A DNA stretch of 64,000 bases. It comes from Clostridium_AW sp040797845 (GTDB lineage: Bacteria; Bacillota; Clostridia; Clostridiales; Clostridiaceae). Below are positions 51,419 through 60,340 of this stretch, in pieces (position 1 is the first letter of the stretch; every line of letters begins with the position of its first letter). The DNA lies in contig JBFNFA010000007.1 of assembly GCA_040797845.1 (NCBI GenBank), forward strand, positions 62,001 through 126,000, written 5' to 3'. The notes beneath the pieces were generated by a model. That model saw nothing but the letters and a program-made list of their open reading frames with translations, was not told the DNA's origin and ran no database searches. Position numbers and translations under genes: made by a program.

Positions 51419-51531
51419 TGTATTTAATATTTTGATATTTTGACATGAGTAGAAATATGCATTAACATGTAGATTGAGAAAAAATTTATTCATAATGCAT
51501 TGTATGGGCATATTTTCTGGGGGGATAATTT

Positions 51532-52644
51532 TTGAATAATACTGATAGATTAAAGGAGTTAGATGTTTTAAGAGCTATTTCTTTTATTTTTGTAGTAGAA
51601 CAACATACCATGGGAGGATATTCTAGGATAGATGGAATTAGTTACTCTTATTTTCAAATATTTAAGTTTTTCTATACATTAGCTAAGCCAGCAGTAGCAG
51701 CTTTTCTTTGTATAAGTGCAATATCACTTTTTTACTCATACTCAAAAGAATTCGATTGGAAAAAATACTATATAAAAAGAATAACGAAAGTATTTATACC
51801 ATATACACTATGGTCTATAACATACTTATTTGTATTTGATAAGTATACTAATTTAACTAATTTATTTATTCAATTATTATCTGGTGATGCTGCTTATCAT
51901 TTGTGGTACATGGCGATGATAATAAGATTATATATATACTTTCCGCTGATTTTATTCGCTGCTAAAAAAATACATGAACAGAATTTGATATTAAGAATAT
52001 TAGTTTTTTTAACATTAGTTTTATCTTATTATCAAGTGTCAAAATATCAAAGTTTAATATCTAATAAATTTACACACTTTATATTTAATAATCCTACAGA
52101 AATTCAAGCAAAAATTATAAATGTATCACCTTTATTTTGGAGTTTATATTTTATACTTGGCATATATATAGCATTGAACTATGAAGCTTTTAAGAAGAGA
52201 ATTTTAAAATTTAAAATTCCGGTGATATTCATTTATATTAGCCTATTTGTGTATGCATACTTAAATGAAATGGAAAAGGTTAAATTTAATAGAGGATTAT
52301 CTTTACTCTACTTTGTTTTTTCAATTTTAGCTTGGTATATAATTTCAGTTAGTTTGTCAAATAAAATTAAAATTTATAGTTTTTTTAACTTCATTAGCAA
52401 ATACTCATTTGCTAGTTATATGTATCATATTTTAGTAGTAGGATTTGTCGTTAATAACGTAAGAATATATCTTAACTTAAATGATTGGTTAGCTATAGGT
52501 TTGACAACTTGGATGATGACATCTATATTAACACCTGTTCTAATTAAAATAATTAGTTATATCCCATATAGTGAATTTATAACAGGTACTAAGAAAAAAC
52601 ATTATAAGAATAAATTTATAGATATGTACAAAGCCGGGCTTTAG
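51532..52644 (+). CDS. Acyltransferase family 3 membrane protein (OafA/WecH-like)
   Basis: A 370-residue protein with about ten hydrophobic helices. The N-terminus, RLKELDVLRAISFIFVVEQH, has the conserved LDxLRxxxxxxVVxxH pattern including the catalytic His. These enzymes O-acetylate cell-surface glycans. The start is a TTG after GGGGGG. No glycan genes are adjacent, so the target is unknown. Confidence 0.87.
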   Translation: MNNTDRLKELDVLRAISFIFVVEQHTMGGYSRIDGISYSYFQIFKFFYTLAKPAVAAFLCISAISLFYSYSKEFDWKKYYIKRITKVFIPYTLWSITYLFVFDKYTNLTNLFIQLLSGDAAYHLWYMAMIIRLYIYFPLILFAAKKIHEQNLILRILVFLTLVLSYYQVSKYQSLISNKFTHFIFNNPTEIQAKIINVSPLFWSLYFILGIYIALNYEAFKKRILKFKIPVIFIYISLFVYAYLNEMEKVKFNRGLSLLYFVFSILAWYIISVSLSNKIKIYSFFNFISKYSFASYMYHILVVGFVVNNVRIYLNLNDWLAIGLTTWMMTSILTPVLIKIISYIPYSEFITGTKKKHYKNKFIDMYKAGL

Positions 52645-52850
52645 TTGAAAGAGTTTGGAAAATTACAATTAAGAAATCAATTTTAGATACTTCCTGGACA
52701 ATGAAATTAGATTTATTGGATTAATTAGTTTAAGTTTATATTTAAAGCAATATCAGGTTAAAAATAATACACTTATATGGTATACTAAAGATTGGTACAA
52801 ATATATGATATAATTATAATTTAATAATCGAAGTATAAGGAGGGGGTATT

Positions 52851-54557
52851 GTGGTAAGAGATTTTATGAAATATTATAAACCACATAAAAAACTATTTAT
52901 TGTAGATTTAATTTGTGCTTTTTTTGTAGCTATTTGTGATTTGTTTTATCCTATGATAACAAGAAACATAATAAATGATTATGTTCCAAATAAAAAGTTG
53001 AATTTTCTTATTATATGGAGTGTAGTTTTACTTGTAATATATTTGGTGAAAAAGGGATTAAATTATTTCCTTCAGTATTGGGGACATGTAGTTGGAGTTA
53101 GAATGCAAGCAGATATGAGAAGAGATATTTTTAAACATCTTCAAAAATTGCCTTTTAAGTTTTTTGATGAAAACAAAACAGGAATTATAATGTCTAGGAT
53201 AGTTAATGATTTAATGGACATTTCAGAGCTTGCTCATCATGGACCAGAGGATCTATTTATATCAATTGTTATGCTTATAGGTTCATTTATAGTTTTATGT
53301 ACAATAAATATTCCATTAACTATAATTACTTTTGCTTTTATACCAGTATTAGTGATATTTGCAATAAAGAAAAGAATTAAAATGGATGAGGCTTTTACGG
53401 AAACTAGAGTAAAAATAGGAGAGGTAAATGCATCTCTTGAAAACTCAATCGCAGGAACAAGAGTATCCAGAGCTTTTGTTAGTACAGATTATGAAGTAGA
53501 GAAGTTTGAAAAAGATAATAATAACTTTAGAGTAGCTAGGGAATATGCATATAAAGCTATGGCAGAGTTTTTCTCAGGAATGAATTTCATAGTAGATTTT
53601 TTAAATTTAGCTGTGTTGGCTTTAGGAGGATATTTTACATATCTAGGTAAGATTAATTTAGGAGATTATGTGGCATATCTTCTATATATAAGTATGTTTA
53701 TGAATCCTATAAAGAAACTTATTAACTTTGTTGAGCAACTACAATCAGGAATGACTGGATTTAAAAGATTTTGTGAAATTATGAATGAGGAAGTAGAGGA
53801 AGATTCTCCTGAAGCAATAGAAATAGATGATGTAAAAGGTGATATCGTATTTAATAATGTAAGCTTTAAGTATGATGATGAAGAAGGAAGAGTATTAAAT
53901 GGTATTAATCTTAATATAAAATCAGGAAAAACCATAGCCTTAGTAGGGCCATCTGGTGGAGGAAAAACTACTTTATGTAATCTGATTCCAAGATTTTATG
54001 AGGTTGATTCAGGAAAGATTACTATAGATGGTACAGACATATCCGCTGTAACAAGAGAGTCTTTGAGAAAACATATAGGAATAGTTCAGCAGGATGTATT
54101 TTTATTTACTGGTACTATCTTAGAAAATATTCTTTATGGAGATCCAGATGCCACAGAGGATGAGATAGTACAAGCGGCTAAAAGAGCTAATATTCACGAT
54201 TATATAATGAGCTTGCCAGAAGGATATGACACTTATATAGGAGAAAAGGGATTAAAATTATCCGGTGGTCAAAAACAAAGATTATCTATAGCAAGAGTAT
54301 TCTTAAAGAATCCTAAAATATTAATATTAGATGAGGCAACTTCTGCATTAGATAATGCTACAGAATTAATGATTCAAAATTCCTTAGAGGAATTAGCAAA
54401 GGGAAGAACTACATTGATAGTTGCCCATAGACTTTCAACAATAAAAAATGCAGATGAAATAATAGTATTAACTCCAGAAGGAATAAAGGAAAAAGGAAGT
54501 CATGAAAAGCTAATAAATCAAGAAGGAATATATGCATCTTTGTATAATGCGGTTTAG
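52851..54557 (+). CDS. ABC transporter, fused permease/ATPase (exporter)
   Basis: A 568-residue half-transporter expected to homodimerise. The N-terminal ~310 residues form a six-helix type I exporter domain. The ATPase has GPSGGGKTT, a Q-loop (IVQQDVFLFTGTI), signature LSGGQKQR, Walker B ILILDEATSALD and the H-loop AHRLSTI. The start is GTG after AAGGAGGGGG. The MsbA/BmrA class exports lipids, drugs or peptides; the substrate is not clear. Confidence 0.92.
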   Translation: MVRDFMKYYKPHKKLFIVDLICAFFVAICDLFYPMITRNIINDYVPNKKLNFLIIWSVVLLVIYLVKKGLNYFLQYWGHVVGVRMQADMRRDIFKHLQKLPFKFFDENKTGIIMSRIVNDLMDISELAHHGPEDLFISIVMLIGSFIVLCTINIPLTIITFAFIPVLVIFAIKKRIKMDEAFTETRVKIGEVNASLENSIAGTRVSRAFVSTDYEVEKFEKDNNNFRVAREYAYKAMAEFFSGMNFIVDFLNLAVLALGGYFTYLGKINLGDYVAYLLYISMFMNPIKKLINFVEQLQSGMTGFKRFCEIMNEEVEEDSPEAIEIDDVKGDIVFNNVSFKYDDEEGRVLNGINLNIKSGKTIALVGPSGGGKTTLCNLIPRFYEVDSGKITIDGTDISAVTRESLRKHIGIVQQDVFLFTGTILENILYGDPDATEDEIVQAAKRANIHDYIMSLPEGYDTYIGEKGLKLSGGQKQRLSIARVFLKNPKILILDEATSALDNATELMIQNSLEELAKGRTTLIVAHRLSTIKNADEIIVLTPEGIKEKGSHEKLINQEGIYASLYNAV

Positions 54558-54559
54558 AA

Positions 54560-54655
54560 TAGTGAAAATTTAAGAATGAAGAATGAAGAGTGAAGAGTAT
54601 TGGATGAAATTACCATGGGAATTTCATCCTTTATTTTTCACTTTTAATTTTTAAC
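54560..54655. repeat. Intergenic repeat, second family, copy 2 (palindromic, terminator-like)
   Basis: AGTGAAAATTTAAGAATGAA, then GAATGAAGAGTGAAGAG, leads into a perfect hairpin GGATGAAATT (54602-54611) with AATTTCATCC (54620-54629) followed by TTTATTTTT. The outer flank CACTTTTAATTTTTAACT is an approximate inverse of the left end. It shares its layout with 2243-2305. It may act as the terminator of the ABC exporter gene. Confidence 0.6.
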
Positions 54656-54699
54656 TATAATGAGAGGAGCGCCTTTTTGTGACGCGACGTCATTATAGT
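54654..54699 (-). repeat. Covarying-hairpin repeat family, copy 6 (core only)
   Basis: On the minus strand the core reads ACTATAATGACGTCGCGTC, then AAAAAGGCGCTCCTCTCATTATAGT, recognisable by GACGTCGC and GGCGCTCC. The arms ACTATAATGA and TCATTATAGT pair. The outer GAACTAAG arms of other copies are missing. Confidence 0.65.
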
Positions 54700-54732
54700 A
54701 GAAACCCAATAAAAAAGTAAAACTAACCAGGA

Positions 54733-55012
54733 CTTTTGCTTACAAAATGGGATTTTCGTTTATAAATTGAGGTTTTTGTTTACAAAATAAAAAATTCATT
54801 TGCAAAACGGGATTATTGAATTACAAACGGGAAATTCATATTACAATTCACCTAAATGTGAAAGATCAAACTGCATTTTGGTTACAAAAACTGCATCTCG
54901 CTTACAAAACATGCATTTCGGATACAAAAGTGGCGTTTCGTTTACAAATATTCAGTTGTCAGTTACAAAGATTGCTTTTCAATTTACAAAGTGGCATCTT
55001 GTGTTACTATTG
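54733..55012 (+). repeat. Array of ~14 degenerate 20-21 bp tandem units
   Basis: The motif TTACAAA (or a close variant) recurs with its TACAAA at 54741, 54761, 54781, 54801, 54822, 54842, about 54863, 54883, 54903, 54923, 54943, 54964, 54985 and 55005. That is a steady 20-21 bp step, close to two turns of DNA. Typical units are GGTTACAAAAACTGCATCTC and CTTACAAAACATGCATTTCG. The left half leans to GGGATTTTCG and the right half to TGCATTTCG. It lies between the ABC exporter and a membrane protein/XRE gene pair. There are no unique spacers, so it is not CRISPR. Confidence 0.85.
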
Positions 55013-55147
55013 AGTAAGTTTATATATATGGCATATATTTATAGTGAAATACAATTTATACATTATATTATGTAATATATATTTGACATTTAGAAATATA
55101 TATTATACTATATTTATTATAGAAAATAAAATTTGGAGATGGTTATT

Positions 55148-55834
55148 TTGATTAAAAAATTAAAAGATGAGCGCATTATAAAAGAAACTAATAAAATTAG
55201 TTCACCTCTTTATCTGTTAATATTTATTTTAACAGTCACAGTGGCAGTAACTAAATACATTTTTTTTACACAGGAACTTTCTAATTATATTTTAGAAATA
55301 GCAGCTATAACAGTATCCGTGGGTTATTTAATTAGCAGCTCGTTAATTAATGGCATTCCGATTTTTTCTTCAGGCGATGAATGTATAAATGAGTTGCAAA
55401 ATAAATATCGTGCACGTAGCTTTGAAATTTGTTTCTATACTTATGTATTTGGTGAATTTATTGTATTACTGATACCAGGGCAAGCGCTTGGCATAACAGC
55501 TCTTTATATTTTAATATGGATTGTACCAAGTGCTATTTTTACAGTAAAAGCGGTAAAAAGGGGACTACTCATTTGGGGAGGCGAAAATAGAAAGAAAAAA
55601 ACAATTGTAGACTTTAAAAAGAGGGTTATATTAGGTAGTTTATTTTATGGAACATTTATGAGATGGGAGCATTTATGGGAACAGGGAAAGTTTCAACCAA
55701 TGGAAATACTAAAAATACTTGGAGCGGCTGCAATGTGGGGTATACCATTTTATTTTATTATGAAACTGCTTATATCTAATGGAGAAAAAAAGTCTAATAA
55801 AGAATTAGAAGCGTCAGATAGCTCTTATAAGTAA
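55148..55834 (+). CDS. Hypothetical membrane protein (DUF6773-like)
   Basis: A protein of about 228 residues with five hydrophobic segments (about 18-40, 45-65, 100-118, 122-142 and 195-215). The N-terminus, KKLKDERIIKETNKISSPL, resembles a Firmicute membrane family that is usually encoded beside a small XRE regulator, as here. The start is placed at the TTG at 55148 after TTTGGAG. The gene begins just downstream of the 20-21 bp array, which may regulate it. Function unknown. Confidence 0.65.
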   Translation: MIKKLKDERIIKETNKISSPLYLLIFILTVTVAVTKYIFFTQELSNYILEIAAITVSVGYLISSSLINGIPIFSSGDECINELQNKYRARSFEICFYTYVFGEFIVLLIPGQALGITALYILIWIVPSAIFTVKAVKRGLLIWGGENRKKKTIVDFKKRVILGSLFYGTFMRWEHLWEQGKFQPMEILKILGAAAMWGIPFYFIMKLLISNGEKKSNKELEASDSSYK

Positions 55835-55853
55835 AAGTTGGTGGTGAATGAGA

Positions 55854-56048
55854 TTGAAGAATAAAAAGATGAAAATTGCTAGAATCGAATGTGATATGTC
55901 TCAAGAGCAGTTAGCTGAAGCTGTTGGTGTTGCTAGGCAAACTATTGGACTAATCGAAGCAGGTAAATATAATCCATCACTTAATTTATGTATTGCAATT
56001 TGTAAGGCTTTGAATAAAACTCTAAATGATTTATTTTGGGATGAATAG
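55854..56048 (+). CDS. XRE-family regulator
   Basis: A 64-residue single helix-turn-helix protein (KIARIECDMSQEQLAEAVGV, ARQTIGLIEAGKYNPSLNL, ALNKTLNDLFW). I favour the TTG at 55854 because GGTGGTG lies 8 bp before it; the ATG at 55848 is too close to that RBS. It starts 19 bp after the membrane protein gene and probably regulates the pair. Conceivably it binds the repeat array upstream, but there is no direct evidence. Confidence 0.85.
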   Translation: MKNKKMKIARIECDMSQEQLAEAVGVARQTIGLIEAGKYNPSLNLCIAICKALNKTLNDLFWDE

Positions 56049-56109
56049 TAAATAAATAATAATTTAATAGATTTTTCCAAAATACGACAGCATAGAAAGG
56101 AGAGCTATT

Positions 56110-56181
56110 ATGAGTAACTATTTTAAAATGACACTTCCAGCACTTATATTTTCTAGTTTAATCTTTTATTTGGATAACTAA
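56110..56181 (+). CDS. Tiny hydrophobic ORF, 23 residues
   Basis: AAAGGAGAG lies 6 bp before an ATG that opens 23 codons, beginning MSNYFKMTLPALIFSSLIFY. The product is one membrane helix. A repeat element begins about 10 bp after its stop, so it could be a real small membrane protein, or the head of a gene whose remainder was lost when the repeat arrived. Confidence 0.45.
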   Translation: MSNYFKMTLPALIFSSLIFYLDN

Positions 56182-56190
56182 TTATGCTTT

Positions 56191-56337
56191 GTAGAATTTA
56201 CAATTTTAGAAATATCTTTGTAAAACATAAAGGAACCAAGTATATAATGGGAGGAGCGCCTTTTTTGAAGCGACGTCATTATGTACTTAGTTCCTCTTTT
56301 GGATACACCAATTATTTTTTATAAAAACTTACAATTG
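56191..56337 (-). repeat. Covarying-hairpin repeat family, copy 7 (inverted orientation)
   Basis: This is the family on the minus strand, and nearly full length. On that strand CAATTGTAAGTTTTTATAAA leads to GGTGTATCCAAAAGAG, then the hairpin (56232-56294) GGAACTAAGTACATAATGAC with arm CCATTATATACTTGGTTCC, then TTTATGTTTTACAAAGATAT and AAAATTGTAAA. The GTCGCTTC and GGCGCTCC centre is present. It lies between convergent genes. Confidence 0.8.
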
Positions 56338-56379
56338 ATATACGAAATAATTCACAAGGAACTTTGAAAATAAACTATA

Positions 56380-57144
56380 TCAATCACACAATATTACCTC
56401 TAGGTCTTTATCCATATACTCTTTAATCACATCTTTTGATACTTTAGAGTTTGTAATTAGAGTATCCACTTGGCTAGCTTTAGCAAAGCTAGATATGGAG
56501 TTTTTTCCTACCTTAGAGTAATCCATAAGGGCTATTACCTTTTTTGCTCGAGAAACAAGTAATTTTTTTAATTCTGCTTCATATATGTTAAACTCAGTAA
56601 GGCCTTCATCTAAAGTAAATCCTCTAGCTGAGACAAAGGCAATATCTGCATTGATTTGTTCCACAAGATTTTTTCCTAAAAGTCCTTCTAGGGAATTTGA
56701 TTTAGGACGAACTACCCCTCCTGTGAGTATTACATTGATATTGGTATTATCCTTTAACTTGTCTGCTATATATAATCCGTTTGTGATTACGATTAAATTT
56801 TTTACATTATCCATATATTTTGATAGGTATAGAGTTGTAGAACTTGCATCTATTATGATACACTGGTTTCCAGTTATAAATTCACTAGCTTTTTTGCATA
56901 TATTTTCTTTTTCTAATTGATGTTGAGCTTCTCTTGTAGAAAAACTCAAGTCTTTCATTGAGCTTTGAGGTAAAACAGCTCCACCATGCATACGCTGAAG
57001 GAGACCGTTTTTTTCTAATTTGTTTAGATCATTTCTTATTGTGCATGGAGAGACACCAAAAAATGATTCTAACTCTTGGGTAGTTACTTTTTTATTTTTA
57101 TAAAGTATCTCTAATATTTTATTATGCCTTTCAAAAGCAAGCAT
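56380..57144 (-). CDS. DeoR-family transcriptional regulator
   Basis: A 254-residue repressor with an N-terminal DeoR helix-turn-helix (RHNKILEILYKNKKVTTQEL, then SPCTIRNDLNKLEKNGLLQR and HGGAV) and a C-terminal sugar-phosphate sensor domain of the ribose-5-phosphate isomerase fold (DASSTTLYLSK, TGGVVRPKSNSLEG). RBS GAGGG. It is last in the polyol operon and is likely to control it and the divergent dhaK operon in response to a phosphorylated intermediate, as GlpR does. Confidence 0.9.
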   Translation of the reverse strand: MLAFERHNKILEILYKNKKVTTQELESFFGVSPCTIRNDLNKLEKNGLLQRMHGGAVLPQSSMKDLSFSTREAQHQLEKENICKKASEFITGNQCIIIDASSTTLYLSKYMDNVKNLIVITNGLYIADKLKDNTNINVILTGGVVRPKSNSLEGLLGKNLVEQINADIAFVSARGFTLDEGLTEFNIYEAELKKLLVSRAKKVIALMDYSKVGKNSISSFAKASQVDTLITNSKVSKDVIKEYMDKDLEVILCD

Positions 57145-57184
57145 CTTATACCCTCATTTCTTTAATTATAATTTGTTTATAGAA

Positions 57185-57553
57185 TTATAATTTGATTATA
57201 GTCCTAGATGCCACTATATTTATTCCTGAATTTAATATATTATGGATTATTATATCTCCCATTTTTATAGGGGGATTTACTTCTGTTTTATTGATAATTT
57301 CTATAATTTCTTTGAATAATTTTTTGGATATAGGTTTACTACTTCTAATAGGAAGCAGAGCTTCTCTATCATTATCTTTAATTAATAAGGTACTTGTAAA
57401 AACTCTTTGAGGGTCTATAAATTCTAATTTGGCATAGTCTATTCCTCTCGAGCACTTATTACCAGAGATACTTTCTATAGCATCGTTATTGATCGTTAAT
57501 TTTAAGGTACATTCAAGAGGGCAAGTAGTGCAGACCACAGTTTTTTCTAACAT
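57185..57553 (-). CDS. DUF1667 protein, G3P dehydrogenase-associated
   Basis: A 122-residue protein with an N-terminal Cys cluster (CTTCPLECTL and later GNKCSRG) that suggests an Fe-S or zinc site, followed by QRVFTSTLLI. DUF1667 proteins are regularly encoded with GlpA/GlpB-like FAD oxidoreductases and may act as an electron-transfer or membrane-linking subunit in the manner of GlpC. Its ATG directly abuts the TAA of the preceding gene. Confidence 0.85.
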   Translation of the reverse strand: MLEKTVVCTTCPLECTLKLTINNDAIESISGNKCSRGIDYAKLEFIDPQRVFTSTLLIKDNDREALLPIRSSKPISKKLFKEIIEIINKTEVNPPIKMGDIIIHNILNSGINIVASRTIIKL

Positions 57554-58816
57554 TTATTCAACCTCCTTAATCTCTTCAATGGATAAGAACAAATATTTTT
57601 CGATATTATTTAAATACTTCTTATTTAAGATGAAGTTTTCCATCTTATTTGGTCTAAAGGAGGTTAACTTTCCTTTGAAAAGTATTTCATCCTTTGATTT
57701 TAAAACTAGATGTCCTTGTTCTATTGGATGTGTTACCCTAAAGAATATATTGATATTTTTGTCTGAAGCTTTGTTGATATATCTTGGCACTGTATATCTA
57801 ATGTTTTTTTCAGTCTCAATAGGGACTTTTTCACATTCATACAAAATACCTTTAGAGAAAAGAGCAGCATTTTTACCGGCCAATTCTGCTTCTAAGGTTA
57901 CATTATCCACTAAATCGTGTACGTGAAGCACATTTCCACAAGCAAAAATACCTTCTGTAGAAGTTTGAAGATGGCTATCAACTAAAGGACCATTAGTAAG
58001 GGGATTTAATTCTACGCCTGCTTTTGTGGATAGTTCATTTTCAGGAATTAATCCAATGGAGAGAATTAAAGTGTCACATTCTATTTTTTCTTCAGTACCA
58101 GCTATAGGTTGTAAGTTTTCATCTACCTTTGATAGGATTACAGCTTCTATTCTATTTTTACCTATTATATTAGTAACTGTAGTTGATAAGTTAAGAGGAA
58201 TATTATAATCATCAAGACAATGTTTTATGTTTCTATATAGTCCATTAGGATAGGGCATAAGCTCGTAAACTCCAAGGACTTTTATTCCTTCAATGGTAAG
58301 CCTTCTTGCCATAATAAGTCCAATATCCCCAGAGCCCAATATAACTACTTTATTTCCAGGCTTTAAATTTTCCATATTCATATACCTTTGAGCCAGGCCA
58401 GCGGTAAATACTCCAGCAGGTCTAGAACCAGGTGTCATTATAGAGCCACGGGTTCTTTCTCTGCATCCCATAGATAGAACTATGGATTTAGCTTTTATTA
58501 ATATGTGGCCATCCTTATTTATTGCAGTTATTTGTCTGTCTTTTGTTATATCAGTTACCATGGTGTTTAAATATACATCTATGTTTGTATTGTTGATCTT
58601 ATCTATAAATATTTGGCCATATTCAGGCCCTGTTAATTCTTCTTTAAAATATTGAAGACCAAATCCACTGTGGATACATTGATTCAGTATTCCTCCCAAT
58701 TCAGAATTTCTTTCGATAATTGCTACAGAGCAATTTTCTTCATAACTTTTTAGTGCAGCAGCTAAACCAGCTGGACCACCACCGATAATAACCACATCAT
58801 AATTTAAGTGTTTCAT
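57554..58816 (-). CDS. FAD-dependent pyridine nucleotide-disulphide family oxidoreductase
   Basis: A 420-residue flavoprotein. The N-terminal dinucleotide motif is VVIIGGGPAGLAAALKSYEE, a second one VVILGSGDIGLIMARRL binds NAD(P)H, and the C-terminal FAD motif is GIFACGNVLHVHDLVDNV. It lies between the glycerol-3-phosphate dehydrogenase-like gene and DUF1667, the usual order. It probably passes electrons from the dehydrogenase subunit to an acceptor. RBS GGAGGG. Confidence 0.88.
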   Translation of the reverse strand: MKHLNYDVVIIGGGPAGLAAALKSYEENCSVAIIERNSELGGILNQCIHSGFGLQYFKEELTGPEYGQIFIDKINNTNIDVYLNTMVTDITKDRQITAINKDGHILIKAKSIVLSMGCRERTRGSIMTPGSRPAGVFTAGLAQRYMNMENLKPGNKVVILGSGDIGLIMARRLTIEGIKVLGVYELMPYPNGLYRNIKHCLDDYNIPLNLSTTVTNIIGKNRIEAVILSKVDENLQPIAGTEEKIECDTLILSIGLIPENELSTKAGVELNPLTNGPLVDSHLQTSTEGIFACGNVLHVHDLVDNVTLEAELAGKNAALFSKGILYECEKVPIETEKNIRYTVPRYINKASDKNINIFFRVTHPIEQGHLVLKSKDEILFKGKLTSFRPNKMENFILNKKYLNNIEKYLFLSIEEIKEVE

Positions 58817-58828
58817 ATAGCAACCCTC

Positions 58829-60274
58829 CTAACCTTTAAGCCTATTTAATATTACATTAGAAGATTTATTTTCTAAATATATTTCATTTTCCGATAGATG
58901 AAGTTCTTTTGATAATATGTTAAGAATTCTATGCTGGCAAAATCCACCCTGACAACGTCCCATTCCTGCTCGAGTTCTTCTTTTAACACCATCTAATGTT
59001 TTAGCACCTAAAGGTCTATTTATACTTTGTAATATTTCACCTTCAGTTATGGTTTCACATCTACAAATTACATTTCCATAGGAAGGATTATCTTTTATAA
59101 AATTTTCTCTTTCTTCCATTGATAAATCGCTAAAATGTACTATTCCATTTCTATATGGGGTGAAATTAGATTTAAACTTTAAGTCCAAACCTTCATCACT
59201 TAGAATATCTCTAACATATTCAGCTATGGCGGGAGCAGAGGCTACTCCAGGGGATTGTATACCAGCTACATGTATAAAGCCCTTAACTTCACTAGAAGCT
59301 TCTATATAAAAATCATCATTATTTTCTAAAGCAACAGCCCTTAATCCGGCAAATTCTCTAATTATCATCTTACTATTTATTTGTGAAACCATTTTTCTGG
59401 CTCCATTTAACAATTCATTAATTCCTTCCACAGTATTTGAAAGGTCTTCTTTATCATCCACCATTCTTGCGGTTGAACCAACTATTATATTTCCAGAAAT
59501 ACTAGGTATTACGACGATACCCTTTGTATGAGCACTTGGAATAGGGAATAACACTGTATTTAATCCTGTGTTATGGTTTTTATCTAGTATTAAAATTTCA
59601 CCTAATCTAGGTTTTATTGAATAATTTTTTAGGTTTACCATTTGCGAAATTTCATCTGCAAATACCCCAGCGGCATTAATTATATAGGATGATTTGTATT
59701 TAGATTTTTCTGTCTCTAAATAAAAATAATTCTCTTCCTTTTGAATGGATAAAACTTTTTCGTTTAAAAAGATATCCACTCCATTTTCTAATGCATTTTC
59801 ACCAAAGGCTAATGCAACCTCGAAAGGCTCTACAATTCCTGCGGTAGGGGCATAAAGAGCAAATTTTGCATTGTTACTTATGCTAGGTTCTATTTCTTTT
59901 ATTTTATCTGTTTTAAGTATTTCAATATTAGGTACTCCATTTTTTACTCCATTTTCATGTAGTTTTTTTAAATATTCTAAGTCTTTATCTTCAAGACCAA
60001 CTACTAATGAACCGGTATTTTTATATTTAAAATCTAGCTCCTTAGATAATTTTTCATACATTAAAGATCCATTAACATTTAATTTGCCTTTTAAAGTATT
60101 TGGCTTAGGATCATAACCAGCATGTACAACACCGCCATTTCCTTTGGTCGTTCCGATTCCTAAATCCGAATAGGCTTCTAAAAGAGCTACTGAAACATTA
60201 TACTTTGATAACTCTCTTGCAATGGATGTTCCAGTAATTCCTCCACCTATGATAATTACATCATATTTCTTCAT
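58829..60274 (-). CDS. GlpA-like FAD-dependent polyol-phosphate dehydrogenase
   Basis: A 481-residue protein. The N-terminus, KKYDVIIIGGGITGTSIARE, is a DAO/GlpD-type FAD site. The C-terminal domain CRCETITEGEIL...CQGGFCQHRI is a BFD-like [2Fe-2S] site with four Cys. The start is the ATG at 60274 after AGGTGG, not an upstream codon lying in a hairpin. It would oxidise glycerol-3-phosphate to DHAP, or an analogous tetritol phosphate. It is second in an operon headed by an FGGY kinase. Confidence 0.88.
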   Translation of the reverse strand: MKKYDVIIIGGGITGTSIARELSKYNVSVALLEAYSDLGIGTTKGNGGVVHAGYDPKPNTLKGKLNVNGSLMYEKLSKELDFKYKNTGSLVVGLEDKDLEYLKKLHENGVKNGVPNIEILKTDKIKEIEPSISNNAKFALYAPTAGIVEPFEVALAFGENALENGVDIFLNEKVLSIQKEENYFYLETEKSKYKSSYIINAAGVFADEISQMVNLKNYSIKPRLGEILILDKNHNTGLNTVLFPIPSAHTKGIVVIPSISGNIIVGSTARMVDDKEDLSNTVEGINELLNGARKMVSQINSKMIIREFAGLRAVALENNDDFYIEASSEVKGFIHVAGIQSPGVASAPAIAEYVRDILSDEGLDLKFKSNFTPYRNGIVHFSDLSMEERENFIKDNPSYGNVICRCETITEGEILQSINRPLGAKTLDGVKRRTRAGMGRCQGGFCQHRILNILSKELHLSENEIYLENKSSNVILNRLKG

Positions 60275-60288
60275 ATTTACCACCTTTC

Positions 60289-60339
60289 CTCTTAAAGAGA
60301 TAGCTAAGAAATGACTTACCATAGCTATCTCTTTAAGAG
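60289..60339 (-). repeat. Perfect 18-bp intraoperon hairpin
   Basis: CTCTTAAAGAGATAGCTA (60289-60306) and TAGCTATCTCTTTAAGAG (60322-60339) are exact inverse complements around a 15-nt loop. It lies between the kinase and GlpA-like genes, ending just before the RBS. There is no T-run on the minus strand, so it is more likely an mRNA processing or stability element, or an operator, than a terminator. Confidence 0.75.
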
Positions 60340-60340
60340 T

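Noticed and set aside
54733..55012. CRISPR array
   Set aside because: Units are contiguous at 20-21 bp with no unique spacers between conserved repeats, and no cas genes are nearby.
54800..55075. ORFs of 91 and 65 codons across the tandem array
   Set aside because: They lack an RBS and merely translate the periodic repeat in two frames, so open frames are a by-product of the repeat.
57489..57926. 145-codon plus-strand ORF
   Set aside because: It is antisense to the DUF1667/FAD oxidoreductase junction and has no RBS.
60275..60322. Upstream start for the GlpA-like gene
   Set aside because: It would begin inside the 18-bp hairpin without an RBS. The ATG at 60274 follows AGGTGG and begins the FAD motif.
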